A DNA stretch of 28,586 bases from JBBQVS01 sp038211295 (GTDB taxonomy: Bacteria; Chloroflexota; Ktedonobacteria; Ktedonobacterales; Ktedonobacteraceae). The position numbers and the translations under genes are program-made. The DNA lies in the NCBI GenBank assembly GCA_038211295.1, contig JBBQVS010000051.1:1-28586 (forward strand), given 5' to 3'. How positions within the stretch are numbered: position 1 is the stretch's first letter; each line of letters starts with the position of its first letter. Shown here piece by piece: positions 13,024-21,150 of the stretch. Below the pieces are notes generated by a model. It worked only from the letters and a program-made list of their open reading frames with translations, ran no database searches and had not been told where the DNA came from.

Positions 13024-14784
13024 CTATCCAACGGTGATTGTACCATCCCCATTGACATGAATAGCAACACTCGCGAGCGCGACGGTGGTCGGGCCTTGCA
13101 GAACTTTGCCTCCATTGGCAGGGTCGAAAATCGCGCCGTGCGCGGGACACATGAGCCTATGCGTCTTAGCGTCATAATAGACGGCGACGCCTTGATGTGT
13201 ACATGCCTTGTTGTATGCCGCGAAGTTTCCATTGGGCAGATGTACAAGAATGCTCGCAGTTCCATCTTGCGGATTGGTGAATGGTTGTGACGTATTCACG
13301 GCCTGATTGGTACGTCCGATCACGGCTCCCTTTTTCTGAGGCGGGGGCATCGTCTTCCCGCCTTTTACTGGTTGCGTCTGCCCCTGCTTTTGCGTAGGAG
13401 GATGTGTAACGGGTGCTTTATTCACAGGCGGAACTTGCATCGCGACGGTCATCATCTGCTTACCCTGCAACACATGCGCCAGCGTGACGCCACCAAAGCC
13501 GAGCGCACCAATGGCAACAACACCACCACCCGCCAGCATCGCAACAACCCGTCTACGACTTCGCTGCTGGGGTGCCACTCCAGTTTTCTTCGCGGTTGTC
13601 TTTGGCACAACTTCGGAGGACTGTTGCGCCGCGACCTGTAACGCGGACATGTTCGCCCACCACGCGAAGGGGTCGGTGTTGTCACGGCTACTATTACGCT
13701 GTGTATTTTTGCGATTGGGCAGCGGTATCTCCACCGATGGCTTTTTCCCTGTGCCTGCGACTTTTTTTGTTCCCATAGTTGGCGGGATTGGCGCGGTTGC
13801 CTGCCATCTTCCCGTCGACAAAATATCTTCCTCGACGGCCCAGTCTACTGAACTGGGCAACGTAACCTGTGGGTCGTGTAGTGTTTTTTGCGTACTGGTC
13901 GTGTTTTGCGCTGGTTGGATGGTGTTAACGGGCATACTGCTCACTGCCTGCGCGAATACTTCCGCAAACTCTCCGGCGGATTTGAGACGGTGCGCGGGGT
14001 TCGCCTGTAGTGCCTGCTGAATAACCCCGTCCAGATGAGCGGGCAAGTCCGGGCGTAGCAGTGTCAGACGCGGCGACTGTAGCGGCGGAGTAAAGTCTTT
14101 CATAGGCGGGAACGGAAATGAGCCGTTCAATAGTTCTAGCATGAGAATGCCAAGCGCGTACACGTCTATACGTCCATCAAATGGCTTGCCCTGTAGCACC
14201 TCTGGCGCGATATAGCCTGGCGTACCAAGCGGCGTACCCGCGATACTGAGCGTCGAAGTCTGTACACCCTCATCGATACCCTGCATTGCCAATAGGCGAA
14301 GTAGCCCGAAGCCGACAACCTGCATCGCGCCGCCAAGAAGAATATTGGCGGAACTGACGGTGCCGTGTACGATACCGTTACTATGAGCATAATCAAAACC
14401 GTCTGCGAGCCGCTTGAGCAACTCCGACGCCTGTTGTGGCGTGAACTGCCCCTTGCGCCGAAGTAGCTTTGTCATGGTGCTACCCTTGATAAAGGGAGTC
14501 ACAAAGAACGGGTTGCCACCGTGTTCTCCAAAGTCCCGTACAGGCAAAATATAGGGATGTTCGAGGCGGCTCAAAACAGCACTCTCTTGCGCGAAACGTG
14601 TGAGGAAGCGTTCGCGTGCCTGTGCAGAAAGCGTTTCAGGAACAAGAATGAGTGTCAAAATAAAATCAACGTTCTCTTTACGTGCCTCATAGACCGCGCT
14701 CAATGTACCATGTCCAAGAGATCGCGTGATCTGATACTTGCCAATACGCTGTCCTACAAGTTGCTCTATCACTACTGCTTGCAT
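13024..14784 (-). CDS. Pseudokinase - transmembrane helix - Rieske [2Fe-2S] fusion protein
   Basis: This 586-residue protein has three parts. Residues 10-285 have a Ser/Thr kinase fold (glycine loop GHGTLSAVYEA, E67 of helix C, GTPGYIAPE). The catalytic residues are missing: the ATP lysine position reads LTLIL, HRD is HGT (140-142) and DFG is GFG (158-160), so it should be a pseudokinase. A polar linker (286-412) follows, then RSRRR and a membrane helix (about 413-436). After a Pro/Lys/Gln linker (440-500) comes a Rieske domain with cluster ligands C528-T-H530 and C546-x2-H549 (CTHQGV, CPAHGA). By the positive-inside rule the kinase part is cytosolic and the Rieske domain outside. It is divergent from the 1180-aa redox protein. 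The ribosome binding site is AGGGAG. The possible partner is the cytochrome b-like protein at 18637. Confidence 0.9.
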   Translation of the reverse strand: MQAVVIEQLVGQRIGKYQITRSLGHGTLSAVYEARKENVDFILTLILVPETLSAQARERFLTRFAQESAVLSRLEHPYILPVRDFGEHGGNPFFVTPFIKGSTMTKLLRRKGQFTPQQASELLKRLADGFDYAHSNGIVHGTVSSANILLGGAMQVVGFGLLRLLAMQGIDEGVQTSTLSIAGTPLGTPGYIAPEVLQGKPFDGRIDVYALGILMLELLNGSFPFPPMKDFTPPLQSPRLTLLRPDLPAHLDGVIQQALQANPAHRLKSAGEFAEVFAQAVSSMPVNTIQPAQNTTSTQKTLHDPQVTLPSSVDWAVEEDILSTGRWQATAPIPPTMGTKKVAGTGKKPSVEIPLPNRKNTQRNSSRDNTDPFAWWANMSALQVAAQQSSEVVPKTTAKKTGVAPQQRSRRRVVAMLAGGGVVAIGALGFGGVTLAHVLQGKQMMTVAMQVPPVNKAPVTHPPTQKQGQTQPVKGGKTMPPPQKKGAVIGRTNQAVNTSQPFTNPQDGTASILVHLPNGNFAAYNKACTHQGVAVYYDAKTHRLMCPAHGAIFDPANGGKVLQGPTTVALASVAIHVNGDGTITVG

Positions 14785-14927
14785 GTATGCTCCCTGTACG
14801 CATCCCCAGAATTGTTGTCTCTTCCCGCGAAGAAAAACAATCCCCCTTTTGCGCTATCTTTTACAGTAGAGTGTATAGAACGTAGCAAGCCGCGTCAATG
14901 TTCTTCGCATATGATAGGACTTGTGGG

Positions 14928-14948
14928 AAGATACACAGGCCGTATCTT
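14928..14948. promoter_or_regulatory. Inverted repeat AAGATAC-N7-GTATCTT, candidate operator
   Basis: A perfect 7-bp dyad with a 7-base spacer (centre to centre 14 bases) lies in the divergent region between the pseudokinase-Rieske gene and the 1180-aa redox gene. The geometry fits a dimeric regulator, and the site is placed to control both directions. No T-run follows, so a terminator is unlikely. Confidence 0.35.
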
Positions 14949-15060
14949 AACCAATAGATGTCATTGTATAGCAAGATAGTCTTATTTCCGTGCGTTTCTT
15001 GCGACAACAAGATAGACTGATACCGATAGAACAAGGAGCCACAGTCAAGAGGGGGTTTTA

Positions 15061-18000
15061 TTGGGCAAGCAGTCGAATTATGTAATTATTGGAAATGGTA
15101 TCGCGGGCGTGACCGCCGCCGAGATTCTTCGTGCCGAAGATGCGTTGTGTGCAATTACACTCATCGCGGATGAGCCGTTTCCCGTGTATTATCGCCCCGC
15201 ACTCAAAGATTATTTAGGGGGGCGTGTCTCTGAAGAGAAGTTGTGGGCGCGTCCCTCCACATTATATAAACAGCTAGACATTCGTTTTATGCGTGGACGT
15301 GTGGTCGCGATTCACGCGGCGACACGCACGGTTCAGCTAAGCAACGGGCAACACATCCGCTATTCTAAGTTGCTGCTTGCAAATGGGGCGAGTCCCCGCC
15401 AACCGGCCTGTTCCGGTCAGACACTGGGTGGTGTCAGCACCCTTCGTACCGTCGCAGATTACCAGAAAGTTGTGACGCGTCTACAAAACGTGAAGCGCGT
15501 TGTTGTGTGTGGAAGCGGCACGCTGGCGTTAGAGACCGCCGAGACGCTCGTTCATAAAGGCTATGCGGTTACACACCTGCTCCGCCACGCAACGCTCTGG
15601 TCGGAGGTGCTCGACACAACCGCCTCCGATATGGTGTTGCACGAAGAGCGGCGGCTCGGTATCGACGTTCGCACCAACGAGGAGATCACCGAGATTGTAG
15701 GCAGCGACGGGCAAGTACGCGAGGTCGTGACAACGAACGGACGTCATATTCCCTGTGATATGGTGCTCATCGCGGTTGGCATTGAACCAAACATCGACTT
15801 TGTGCGCCAGAGCGGTATTCGCTGTGGACGCGGCGTCAAGGTTGACGCGACGATGCGAACAAGTGACACCTCCATCTACGCAGCGGGTGATGTTGTCGAG
15901 ACAACCGATAGACTTACGGGCAAGACACGCGTCATCGGGCAATGGTATCCCGCGATTCAGCAGGCGCAAACGGCGGCGTTCGGGATGCTTGAGCAAGCGG
16001 CACCGCAGACGGGTTCGCTGGAAGTATTTTATAACGCGACCTTTTTATGCGGCCTCGATTTTGTTTCGCTTGGTATAACAACCCAGGTGACGCATGCCCC
16101 TTTTCTGCAAGAAGTGATCGCGCCGCCAGCATCGCGTAGCTATCGCAAAGTGCTGCTTCGCAACGGTGTACCTGTGGGCATTCTGTTTCTGGGTGAGCGC
16201 AAGAACGCCCTGGCTTTCAAGCGAGCGATTGAGCAGCAGATCAACCTTACCCCCGTCATTCGGCACCTGTTCGCGGACGACTTTTCCCTTGATGAATACC
16301 TCGACACACAAATAGCGGTAGACGCGATACTTGTTCCCGTACCACATCCTGACATACCCGCGAGCGCGACTATTCCCGAAATATGGCTCGCGTCGCTACG
16401 TGGGAGCGATGTTGTGACGCTGGGTCGCGCCCCCGAAATGACCGTGCAAATTGCACATCGTTCTGTGTCGCGCCACCATGCTGATATTGTGCGAGCACAC
16501 GGGCAGTATCAACTGCGCGACGTCGAAAGCTCCAATGGCACCTTTGTCAACACGCTGAAACTTGCCCGCAATACCGCGCACACGCTTCAATTACACGATA
16601 CGCTTCGCATTGGCGATATTCAATTTCGCTTTCAGGTGCGTAGCACAGACACTTCCCCGACGGATACACCGCTTGTCGGGGGCATGACGCATCGCACACA
16701 GATGCAGGTGCTTGCGAAAGAGCAAATACAATTTGAGCTTGACATGTGTATCGGATGTGATCGCTGCATGAGCGCATGTCCCGTGCCGCTTTCGGCGCAG
16801 GTGAGTATAGCCGACCTCAACGCCGCTACAGGTACACCGCAGGTCGCGGCCCACATCGCACGCTTCACTCATGAATGCGTGATGTGCGGCTCGTGCGTGC
16901 CGGTCTGTCCGGTAGACAACCACCGCGACCTCTTGATGTTGTCGCTCAAACAACGGCTTGGCCCCTCGTGGGAAGAGCAGGTTGACCCGCAACGGCTCGC
17001 GCCCGTGCTCCTCGCGGGTTGGACAGTTCCGCTGTTGATCGGCCGTGTTCGTGAGCAGCACGTCTTCTACGACGCACAGGTCGTGCCAGAAAACTATCTT
17101 CTGCACCTGCTGGCGTCCTCTACCCTGCTTTCGCTGCGCCCTGGCGAAGTCGTCTTTCGTGAAGGCGAGTACGGGCGTGACCTGTACTGTATTCTGGAAG
17201 GTCGCCTCGCGCTTTCTATGACCGACGACACCACACAGGTTGTTCCCGTCGCAATCTATCGGCAGGGCGAGTGTATTGGCGAGTATGGAATGCTCACGGG
17301 TCAGCAGTACACCGCGACGGCAACCGCGCAGACACCAACCCTCCTGCTACGCATCCCAGAGCAAGGTGTACAACGCTTAATGGAACTTGTGCCAGACGTT
17401 CGCGCACGCTTCGAGCAGGTCAATCACACCAACTCCACACTTGGTCTGTTAAAGCAGATGGCACTTTTTCGAGGCGTACCTGACGCGAGCTTGCAGTTTC
17501 TCCTCTCGAAAACAGAATTGCGAAACTACGAGCGAAACGCCCCGCTCTTCACAGAAGATCGCGGCGGGCGTCCCTCACGGGAGACGCTCCACATTTTGCT
17601 CGAAGGCTTTGTGAAGGTCGCCCGTCGCAATCCGACAGGGGACAACGAGCGCGTCATCGCCTATCGGCAGGGGGGCGATTATTTCGCGGGTGGCCTCGAC
17701 CTGCTTGGCGATGGTCGTGCTGTAACCGTCACCTCAATCAACCGCACGCGTGTCGCCGAGATACCGCACCGTGCGATGCAGGCACTCCTCGAACGCTACC
17801 CGGAGGTCAAGCAGCGTTTCGCGTCGCGGTTGCGGGAATATATTGTCAGCACGGCCTCCCTGCAAGCGGATGTTCCGACAAGAAATTCGCTCAAGCCACT
17901 GCTTACAACATCGCCTCTCCCTGCGGTTGTACGCACTGAAGCGTTACATGCTCTTGTGAGCGATGGCGTCGTCGAGGGAACAGAGGTCTTGCTGATCGAC

Positions 18001-18603
18001 CTCGACAAGTGTATTCATTGTAACGAATGTGAAGAGGCGTGCGAACGACGACATGGACATTCGCGCATGAACCGCAAAGGCATGGTGGTTGGCAATATCA
18101 GCATCGCCACCGCCTGCCGCCAGTGTCAAGACCCCGTGTGTTTGCTGTGCAGTCGCGCAGGTATCGCGCGACTCCCCGATGGCGAGGTGTATATCACCGA
18201 AAGCTGCATCGGGTGCGGTATCTGCGCGGAACGCTGCCCCTATGGTGCCATCTCCATTGTGGACGCGGAGGACAGCGCGACAAAAGTGGAGCAATCGTCA
18301 TGGCAACGCTTCAGTGCTGTTTTCAAGCAGGGTATTGTCAAAGAGCGCAAACGCACGAACCTGCCCATGCTCAACGGCGTCAACACGCTTACAGCACGCG
18401 CCTCTGGCCCACTTGTCGTCTCTGGCCCACTCGATAGTCCGCGTGACGCGTATGAGGAGTTACGCAAGAAAATCGCTATCAAGTGTGATCTGTGCGCGGG
18501 CTACAAAGATCAGGCGTGCGTTGAAGCATGTCCAACCGGGGCGGCAATTCGCGTACAACCGGCCGTATTTTTTGGTTCAACCGAAGAGATATTACAACGC
18601 TAA
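15061..18603 (+). CDS. Six-module redox/signalling fusion: flavoprotein, FHA, ferredoxin, two cNMP-like domains, four-cluster ferredoxin
   Basis: This 1180-residue protein has no membrane helix. Residues 1-400 form an FAD/NAD(P)H pyridine-nucleotide oxidoreductase like NirB or rubredoxin reductase (GNGIAG 11-16, GSGTLALETA 151-160, YAAGDVVE 273-280). Residues 445-525 form an FHA domain (LGR, SRHHAD, NGTFVN), a phosphothreonine reader. Residues 560-620 hold two CX2CX2CX3C [4Fe-4S] motifs (C563-C573, C606-C616). Residues 680-780 and 800-920 are two cyclic-nucleotide-binding-like domains; the first lacks the usual Arg of the phosphate cassette (GEYGMLTGQQYTATA), the second has GRAVTV. Residues 978-1165 form a DmsB/NrfC-like ferredoxin with 16 cysteines. 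The start is TTG, with AGAGGGGG upstream. The membrane diheme protein gene follows 33 bases on. It should pass electrons from NAD(P)H through FAD and up to six clusters, gated by ligands. Confidence 0.9.
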   Translation: MGKQSNYVIIGNGIAGVTAAEILRAEDALCAITLIADEPFPVYYRPALKDYLGGRVSEEKLWARPSTLYKQLDIRFMRGRVVAIHAATRTVQLSNGQHIRYSKLLLANGASPRQPACSGQTLGGVSTLRTVADYQKVVTRLQNVKRVVVCGSGTLALETAETLVHKGYAVTHLLRHATLWSEVLDTTASDMVLHEERRLGIDVRTNEEITEIVGSDGQVREVVTTNGRHIPCDMVLIAVGIEPNIDFVRQSGIRCGRGVKVDATMRTSDTSIYAAGDVVETTDRLTGKTRVIGQWYPAIQQAQTAAFGMLEQAAPQTGSLEVFYNATFLCGLDFVSLGITTQVTHAPFLQEVIAPPASRSYRKVLLRNGVPVGILFLGERKNALAFKRAIEQQINLTPVIRHLFADDFSLDEYLDTQIAVDAILVPVPHPDIPASATIPEIWLASLRGSDVVTLGRAPEMTVQIAHRSVSRHHADIVRAHGQYQLRDVESSNGTFVNTLKLARNTAHTLQLHDTLRIGDIQFRFQVRSTDTSPTDTPLVGGMTHRTQMQVLAKEQIQFELDMCIGCDRCMSACPVPLSAQVSIADLNAATGTPQVAAHIARFTHECVMCGSCVPVCPVDNHRDLLMLSLKQRLGPSWEEQVDPQRLAPVLLAGWTVPLLIGRVREQHVFYDAQVVPENYLLHLLASSTLLSLRPGEVVFREGEYGRDLYCILEGRLALSMTDDTTQVVPVAIYRQGECIGEYGMLTGQQYTATATAQTPTLLLRIPEQGVQRLMELVPDVRARFEQVNHTNSTLGLLKQMALFRGVPDASLQFLLSKTELRNYERNAPLFTEDRGGRPSRETLHILLEGFVKVARRNPTGDNERVIAYRQGGDYFAGGLDLLGDGRAVTVTSINRTRVAEIPHRAMQALLERYPEVKQRFASRLREYIVSTASLQADVPTRNSLKPLLTTSPLPAVVRTEALHALVSDGVVEGTEVLLIDLDKCIHCNECEEACERRHGHSRMNRKGMVVGNISIATACRQCQDPVCLLCSRAGIARLPDGEVYITESCIGCGICAERCPYGAISIVDAEDSATKVEQSSWQRFSAVFKQGIVKERKRTNLPMLNGVNTLTARASGPLVVSGPLDSPRDAYEELRKKIAIKCDLCAGYKDQACVEACPTGAAIRVQPAVFFGSTEEILQR

Positions 18604-18636
18604 CCGATCAAGCGTAAGAAGGGATACAGGGAAAAC

Positions 18637-19500
18637 ATGGCACTCGCAACAAAGCCACCATTGCCACAATCGAAACCCGCACAGCGCATCTGGAAGACGC
18701 CGTTCACACGCGCCGCCTGGGTCTGGTTCGCGCTCTCGCTCATATTGTACGGAGGCGTCTACTTGTGGTTTTTTCTCGCATCAAAAACAATGCCGCCCGA
18801 TCCGGCAGCAAACCCATTTCGCATCTTCGGTATCATCGCCTTCGCGCTAGTGCTTATCGTGGCGGCGTACTCGCTCCGTCGTCGCTTTGTGCGCGTCCTT
18901 CCGGGCAAAGTGCAGAGCTGGTTATGGTTGCACACCTGGTTCGGCGTTATCAGTATCTTGATTGCGTTCCTTCACGAGAACTACCAAAATATTCTCACTA
19001 ACTACGCCTTCGACATCCCCACCTTCACGGCGGCGGCGGGCGGCATGGCGGCTCTCTATGCCCTGCTCCTCCTTGTGTTGAGCGGCATTACGGGACGGCT
19101 CCTCGACTACGTTTTCGCACGCGTCATCGCGAAAGAGGCGCGGAGCAACGGTGTGGGCATCATTCAAGCAGTTGAGGCGCGTATTCATGAGTTGAACTTA
19201 TTACTGGAACGACTCTCCGCCGGCAAATCTGCCGCGTTCAAGGACTATTGCACACGGGGCAAGAAGGACATGTTGCCCCAACTCGGCTCGAACGAACAGG
19301 GAGATTTTCGGCAAGCCTACGAGGTACTCGTCAAACGTGAAGTGTTGCAGCACTCGCTTAATCGCCAGAGGATAGCGCGGCGCATCATCGCGGGATGGCG
19401 TTACACTCATATTGTGCTGGCCTGTGTCGCGCTGATCGTGGTTTGTATTCATGCGACAGTCGAGTTGACGGCTATGGTGCAAGAATTCTTGCATCATTAA
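18637..19500 (+). CDS. Predicted diheme b-type transmembrane electron carrier
   Basis: This 287-residue membrane protein has five hydrophobic helices at about 26-48, 62-80, 95-114, 128-152 and 256-282. Helix 3 has H99 and H113 and helix 5 has H258 and H272. Both pairs are HX13H, the spacing that ligates two stacked b hemes across a membrane in cytochrome b and ferric-reductase-like domains. A soluble loop (about 160-250) with coiled character (VEARIHELNLLLERL) lies between helices 4 and 5 and could dock a cytosolic partner. It starts 33 bases after the 1180-aa Fe-S flavoprotein and must be co-transcribed with it. I infer that it takes electrons from that protein across the membrane. Sequence similarity to a named family is not claimed. 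Confidence 0.8.
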   Translation: MALATKPPLPQSKPAQRIWKTPFTRAAWVWFALSLILYGGVYLWFFLASKTMPPDPAANPFRIFGIIAFALVLIVAAYSLRRRFVRVLPGKVQSWLWLHTWFGVISILIAFLHENYQNILTNYAFDIPTFTAAAGGMAALYALLLLVLSGITGRLLDYVFARVIAKEARSNGVGIIQAVEARIHELNLLLERLSAGKSAAFKDYCTRGKKDMLPQLGSNEQGDFRQAYEVLVKREVLQHSLNRQRIARRIIAGWRYTHIVLACVALIVVCIHATVELTAMVQEFLHH

Positions 19501-19541
19501 CCTGATAGTCCTAGAAAGTAGCCGCATGTCGCTCTGCATGA

Positions 19542-19550
19542 TGTTATAAT
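19542..19550 (+). promoter_or_regulatory. Extended -10 promoter of the response regulator-plsX operon
   Basis: TGT-TATAAT is a consensus extended -10, 77 bases before ATG 19628. The leader contains GAGAGG (19573-19578) and CCTCTC a few bases on, which may form a small hairpin. The gene's ribosome binding site is AGGGGTGG. Confidence 0.55.
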
Positions 19551-19627
19551 GAGGTAACGTTTTTAGAGATATGAGAGGTAGCGTGTCCTCTCTGCATGAT
19601 AGACAATAGGATAACAGGGGTGGTTTT

Positions 19628-20023
19628 ATGGCGAAAAAGATACTGATAATGGACGACGACCCGACGATTGCCGACTTACTCAAAGAGGCACTGGGTGATG
19701 AGGGCTACCAGACGTATATGACCACACAAAGCCTCCGCTTTTATGACGCGGTACGTGAGCACGACCCCGACCTGATTTTGCTCGACATCATGATGCCATA
19801 CCTGGATGGGCGAGACGAGCTGAAATTGATGGGCATGGATATGGCTTCGGGCAAACTCCGCCGTGTGCCTGTCATTCTCGTGACGGCCTTTCTCGACGCG
19901 TATAAAGAGGACGCAGAGTTCCGCGAGGCGGGCGTCGTAAAGATTGTGTACAAGCCCTTTGACCTTGATAAGTTGCTTACAACCGTCCGAGCCATCATTG
20001 GTGAACCTGGGGGGAATGCATGA
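19628..20023 (+). CDS. Single-domain response regulator (REC)
   Basis: This 131-residue protein is a stand-alone CheY-like receiver. It has acidic pocket D9/D10, phosphoacceptor D53 in LILLDIMMP, T86 in ILVTAF and K109 in YKPF, so it is fully competent for phosphotransfer. There is no output domain. The segment between beta3 and beta4 is longer than in CheY (GRDELKLMGMDMASGKLR). It overlaps plsX by four bases (ATGA), so the two are translated together. Its kinase is not in the window. It lies directly downstream of the redox operon (127-base gap, own promoter), so a role in that system or in control of lipid synthesis can only be guessed. Confidence 0.92.
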   Translation: MAKKILIMDDDPTIADLLKEALGDEGYQTYMTTQSLRFYDAVREHDPDLILLDIMMPYLDGRDELKLMGMDMASGKLRRVPVILVTAFLDAYKEDAEFREAGVVKIVYKPFDLDKLLTTVRAIIGEPGGNA

Positions 20024-21063
20024 GTACGACAGGTGAGGAAAAGCCACGCGTGCGGGTCGCGCTCGACGCGATGGGCGGTGATAACGCGCCCGCCGAGATA
20101 GTGCTGGGTGCCGTACAGGCCGCACGCGAGTATGGCATAGGCGTGTATCTGGTTGGACGCGAGGACGCGATACGCGCTGAACTCGCCAAGCATGACACAA
20201 CGGGTCTTGATCTGCCAATTCTGCATACCGATGAGGTAATCGAGATGGACGAGCATCCCGCGAAAGCTGTGCGTAACAAGAAGAACGCATCTATGACGCT
20301 CGCACTACAGCTTGTGCGCGATGGCAAAGCGGTGGGTGCCGTCTCCGCGGGCAATAGTGGCGCGATGCTGGCGGCTTCGCTGTTCACGCTCAAACGTATC
20401 GTGGGTGTCGAGCGGCCCGCGCTTGGCGGCGTCTTGCCAACAAAAAATGGTGCGTGCCTCGTCATCGATATGGGCGCGAACACAGATTGTAAGCCGGAAT
20501 ATTTGCAGCAGTTCGCCTTAATGGGGTCGCTGTACATGGAGCGAGTCTTCCAAATGAAAGAGCCGCGTGTCGCTCTGCTTGCCAACGGTGAAGAAGAAAG
20601 CAAAGGCAACCAGCAAGTTGTTGAGGCGCATCAGTTGCTCAAGAGCAACGCGGCAACGCTCGGCATCAACTTCATTGGCAACATCGAGGGGCGCGACATT
20701 CCCGCGAACGGGGCCGATGTCGTGGTCTGCAATGGCTTTGTCGGCAACGTTGTGCTCAAGCTCAGCGAGGGTCTCGCCGACACCCTGCTCGGCCTTATTC
20801 GCACACAGATGACCAGTTCGCTCTCAAGCAAGCTGGCGGGGGCGGTGCTACGTCCCGGCCTACGCAAGGTGTTCAAGCGGCTTGATTACGCGGAATACGG
20901 GGGCGTCCCCCTGCTCGGCGTGAATGGCTCCGCGATTGTCTCACACGGACGCTCGAACGCGAAGGCGATCAAGAACGCTCTGCGGGTCGCACGCCAAACA
21001 GAGGAGACCGGCATAGCGGCAGCAATCGCGGCGGGTCTGGCGCGACTACATACAGAGGTGTAG
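20020..21063 (+). CDS. plsX: Phosphate acyltransferase PlsX
   Basis: This 347-residue protein begins with the PlsX signature VALDAMGGDNAPAEIVLGAV and continues with VSAGNSGAMLAA and PTKNGACLVIDMGANTDCKP. All of these are typical of acyl-ACP:phosphate acyltransferase. The enzyme makes acyl-phosphate for PlsY in phosphatidic acid synthesis and binds the inner face of the membrane. The length is normal. The usual neighbours (rpmF, fabH, fabD, acpP) are absent; instead plsX overlaps a response regulator gene by four bases. A 21-bp perfect hairpin follows the stop codon. Confidence 0.95.
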   Translation: MSTTGEEKPRVRVALDAMGGDNAPAEIVLGAVQAAREYGIGVYLVGREDAIRAELAKHDTTGLDLPILHTDEVIEMDEHPAKAVRNKKNASMTLALQLVRDGKAVGAVSAGNSGAMLAASLFTLKRIVGVERPALGGVLPTKNGACLVIDMGANTDCKPEYLQQFALMGSLYMERVFQMKEPRVALLANGEEESKGNQQVVEAHQLLKSNAATLGINFIGNIEGRDIPANGADVVVCNGFVGNVVLKLSEGLADTLLGLIRTQMTSSLSSKLAGAVLRPGLRKVFKRLDYAEYGGVPLLGVNGSAIVSHGRSNAKAIKNALRVARQTEETGIAAAIAAGLARLHTEV

Positions 21064-21101
21064 GGAGTTGAATCCAAAGAACTCACGAAGTAACTCAGTA
21101 G

Positions 21102-21148
21102 ACGGGTTGAGAGCATGGCGGCGGCTCGCCGCCATGCTCTCAACCCGT
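21102..21148. terminator. Perfect 21-bp inverted repeat between plsX and the convergent GT4 gene
   Basis: Bases 21102-21122 pair perfectly with 21128-21148 around a 5-base loop. The repeat lies 38 bases after the plsX stop and two bases before the stop of the leftward gene. It has no T-run, as with the other long hairpins in this window. It is well placed to end both transcripts. Confidence 0.6.
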
Positions 21149-21150
21149 TC

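Noticed and set aside
18089..18850. 253-residue frame across the end of the 1180-aa gene
   Set aside because: It overlaps two well-supported genes in another frame and has a Cys/Arg/Ser-rich random composition.
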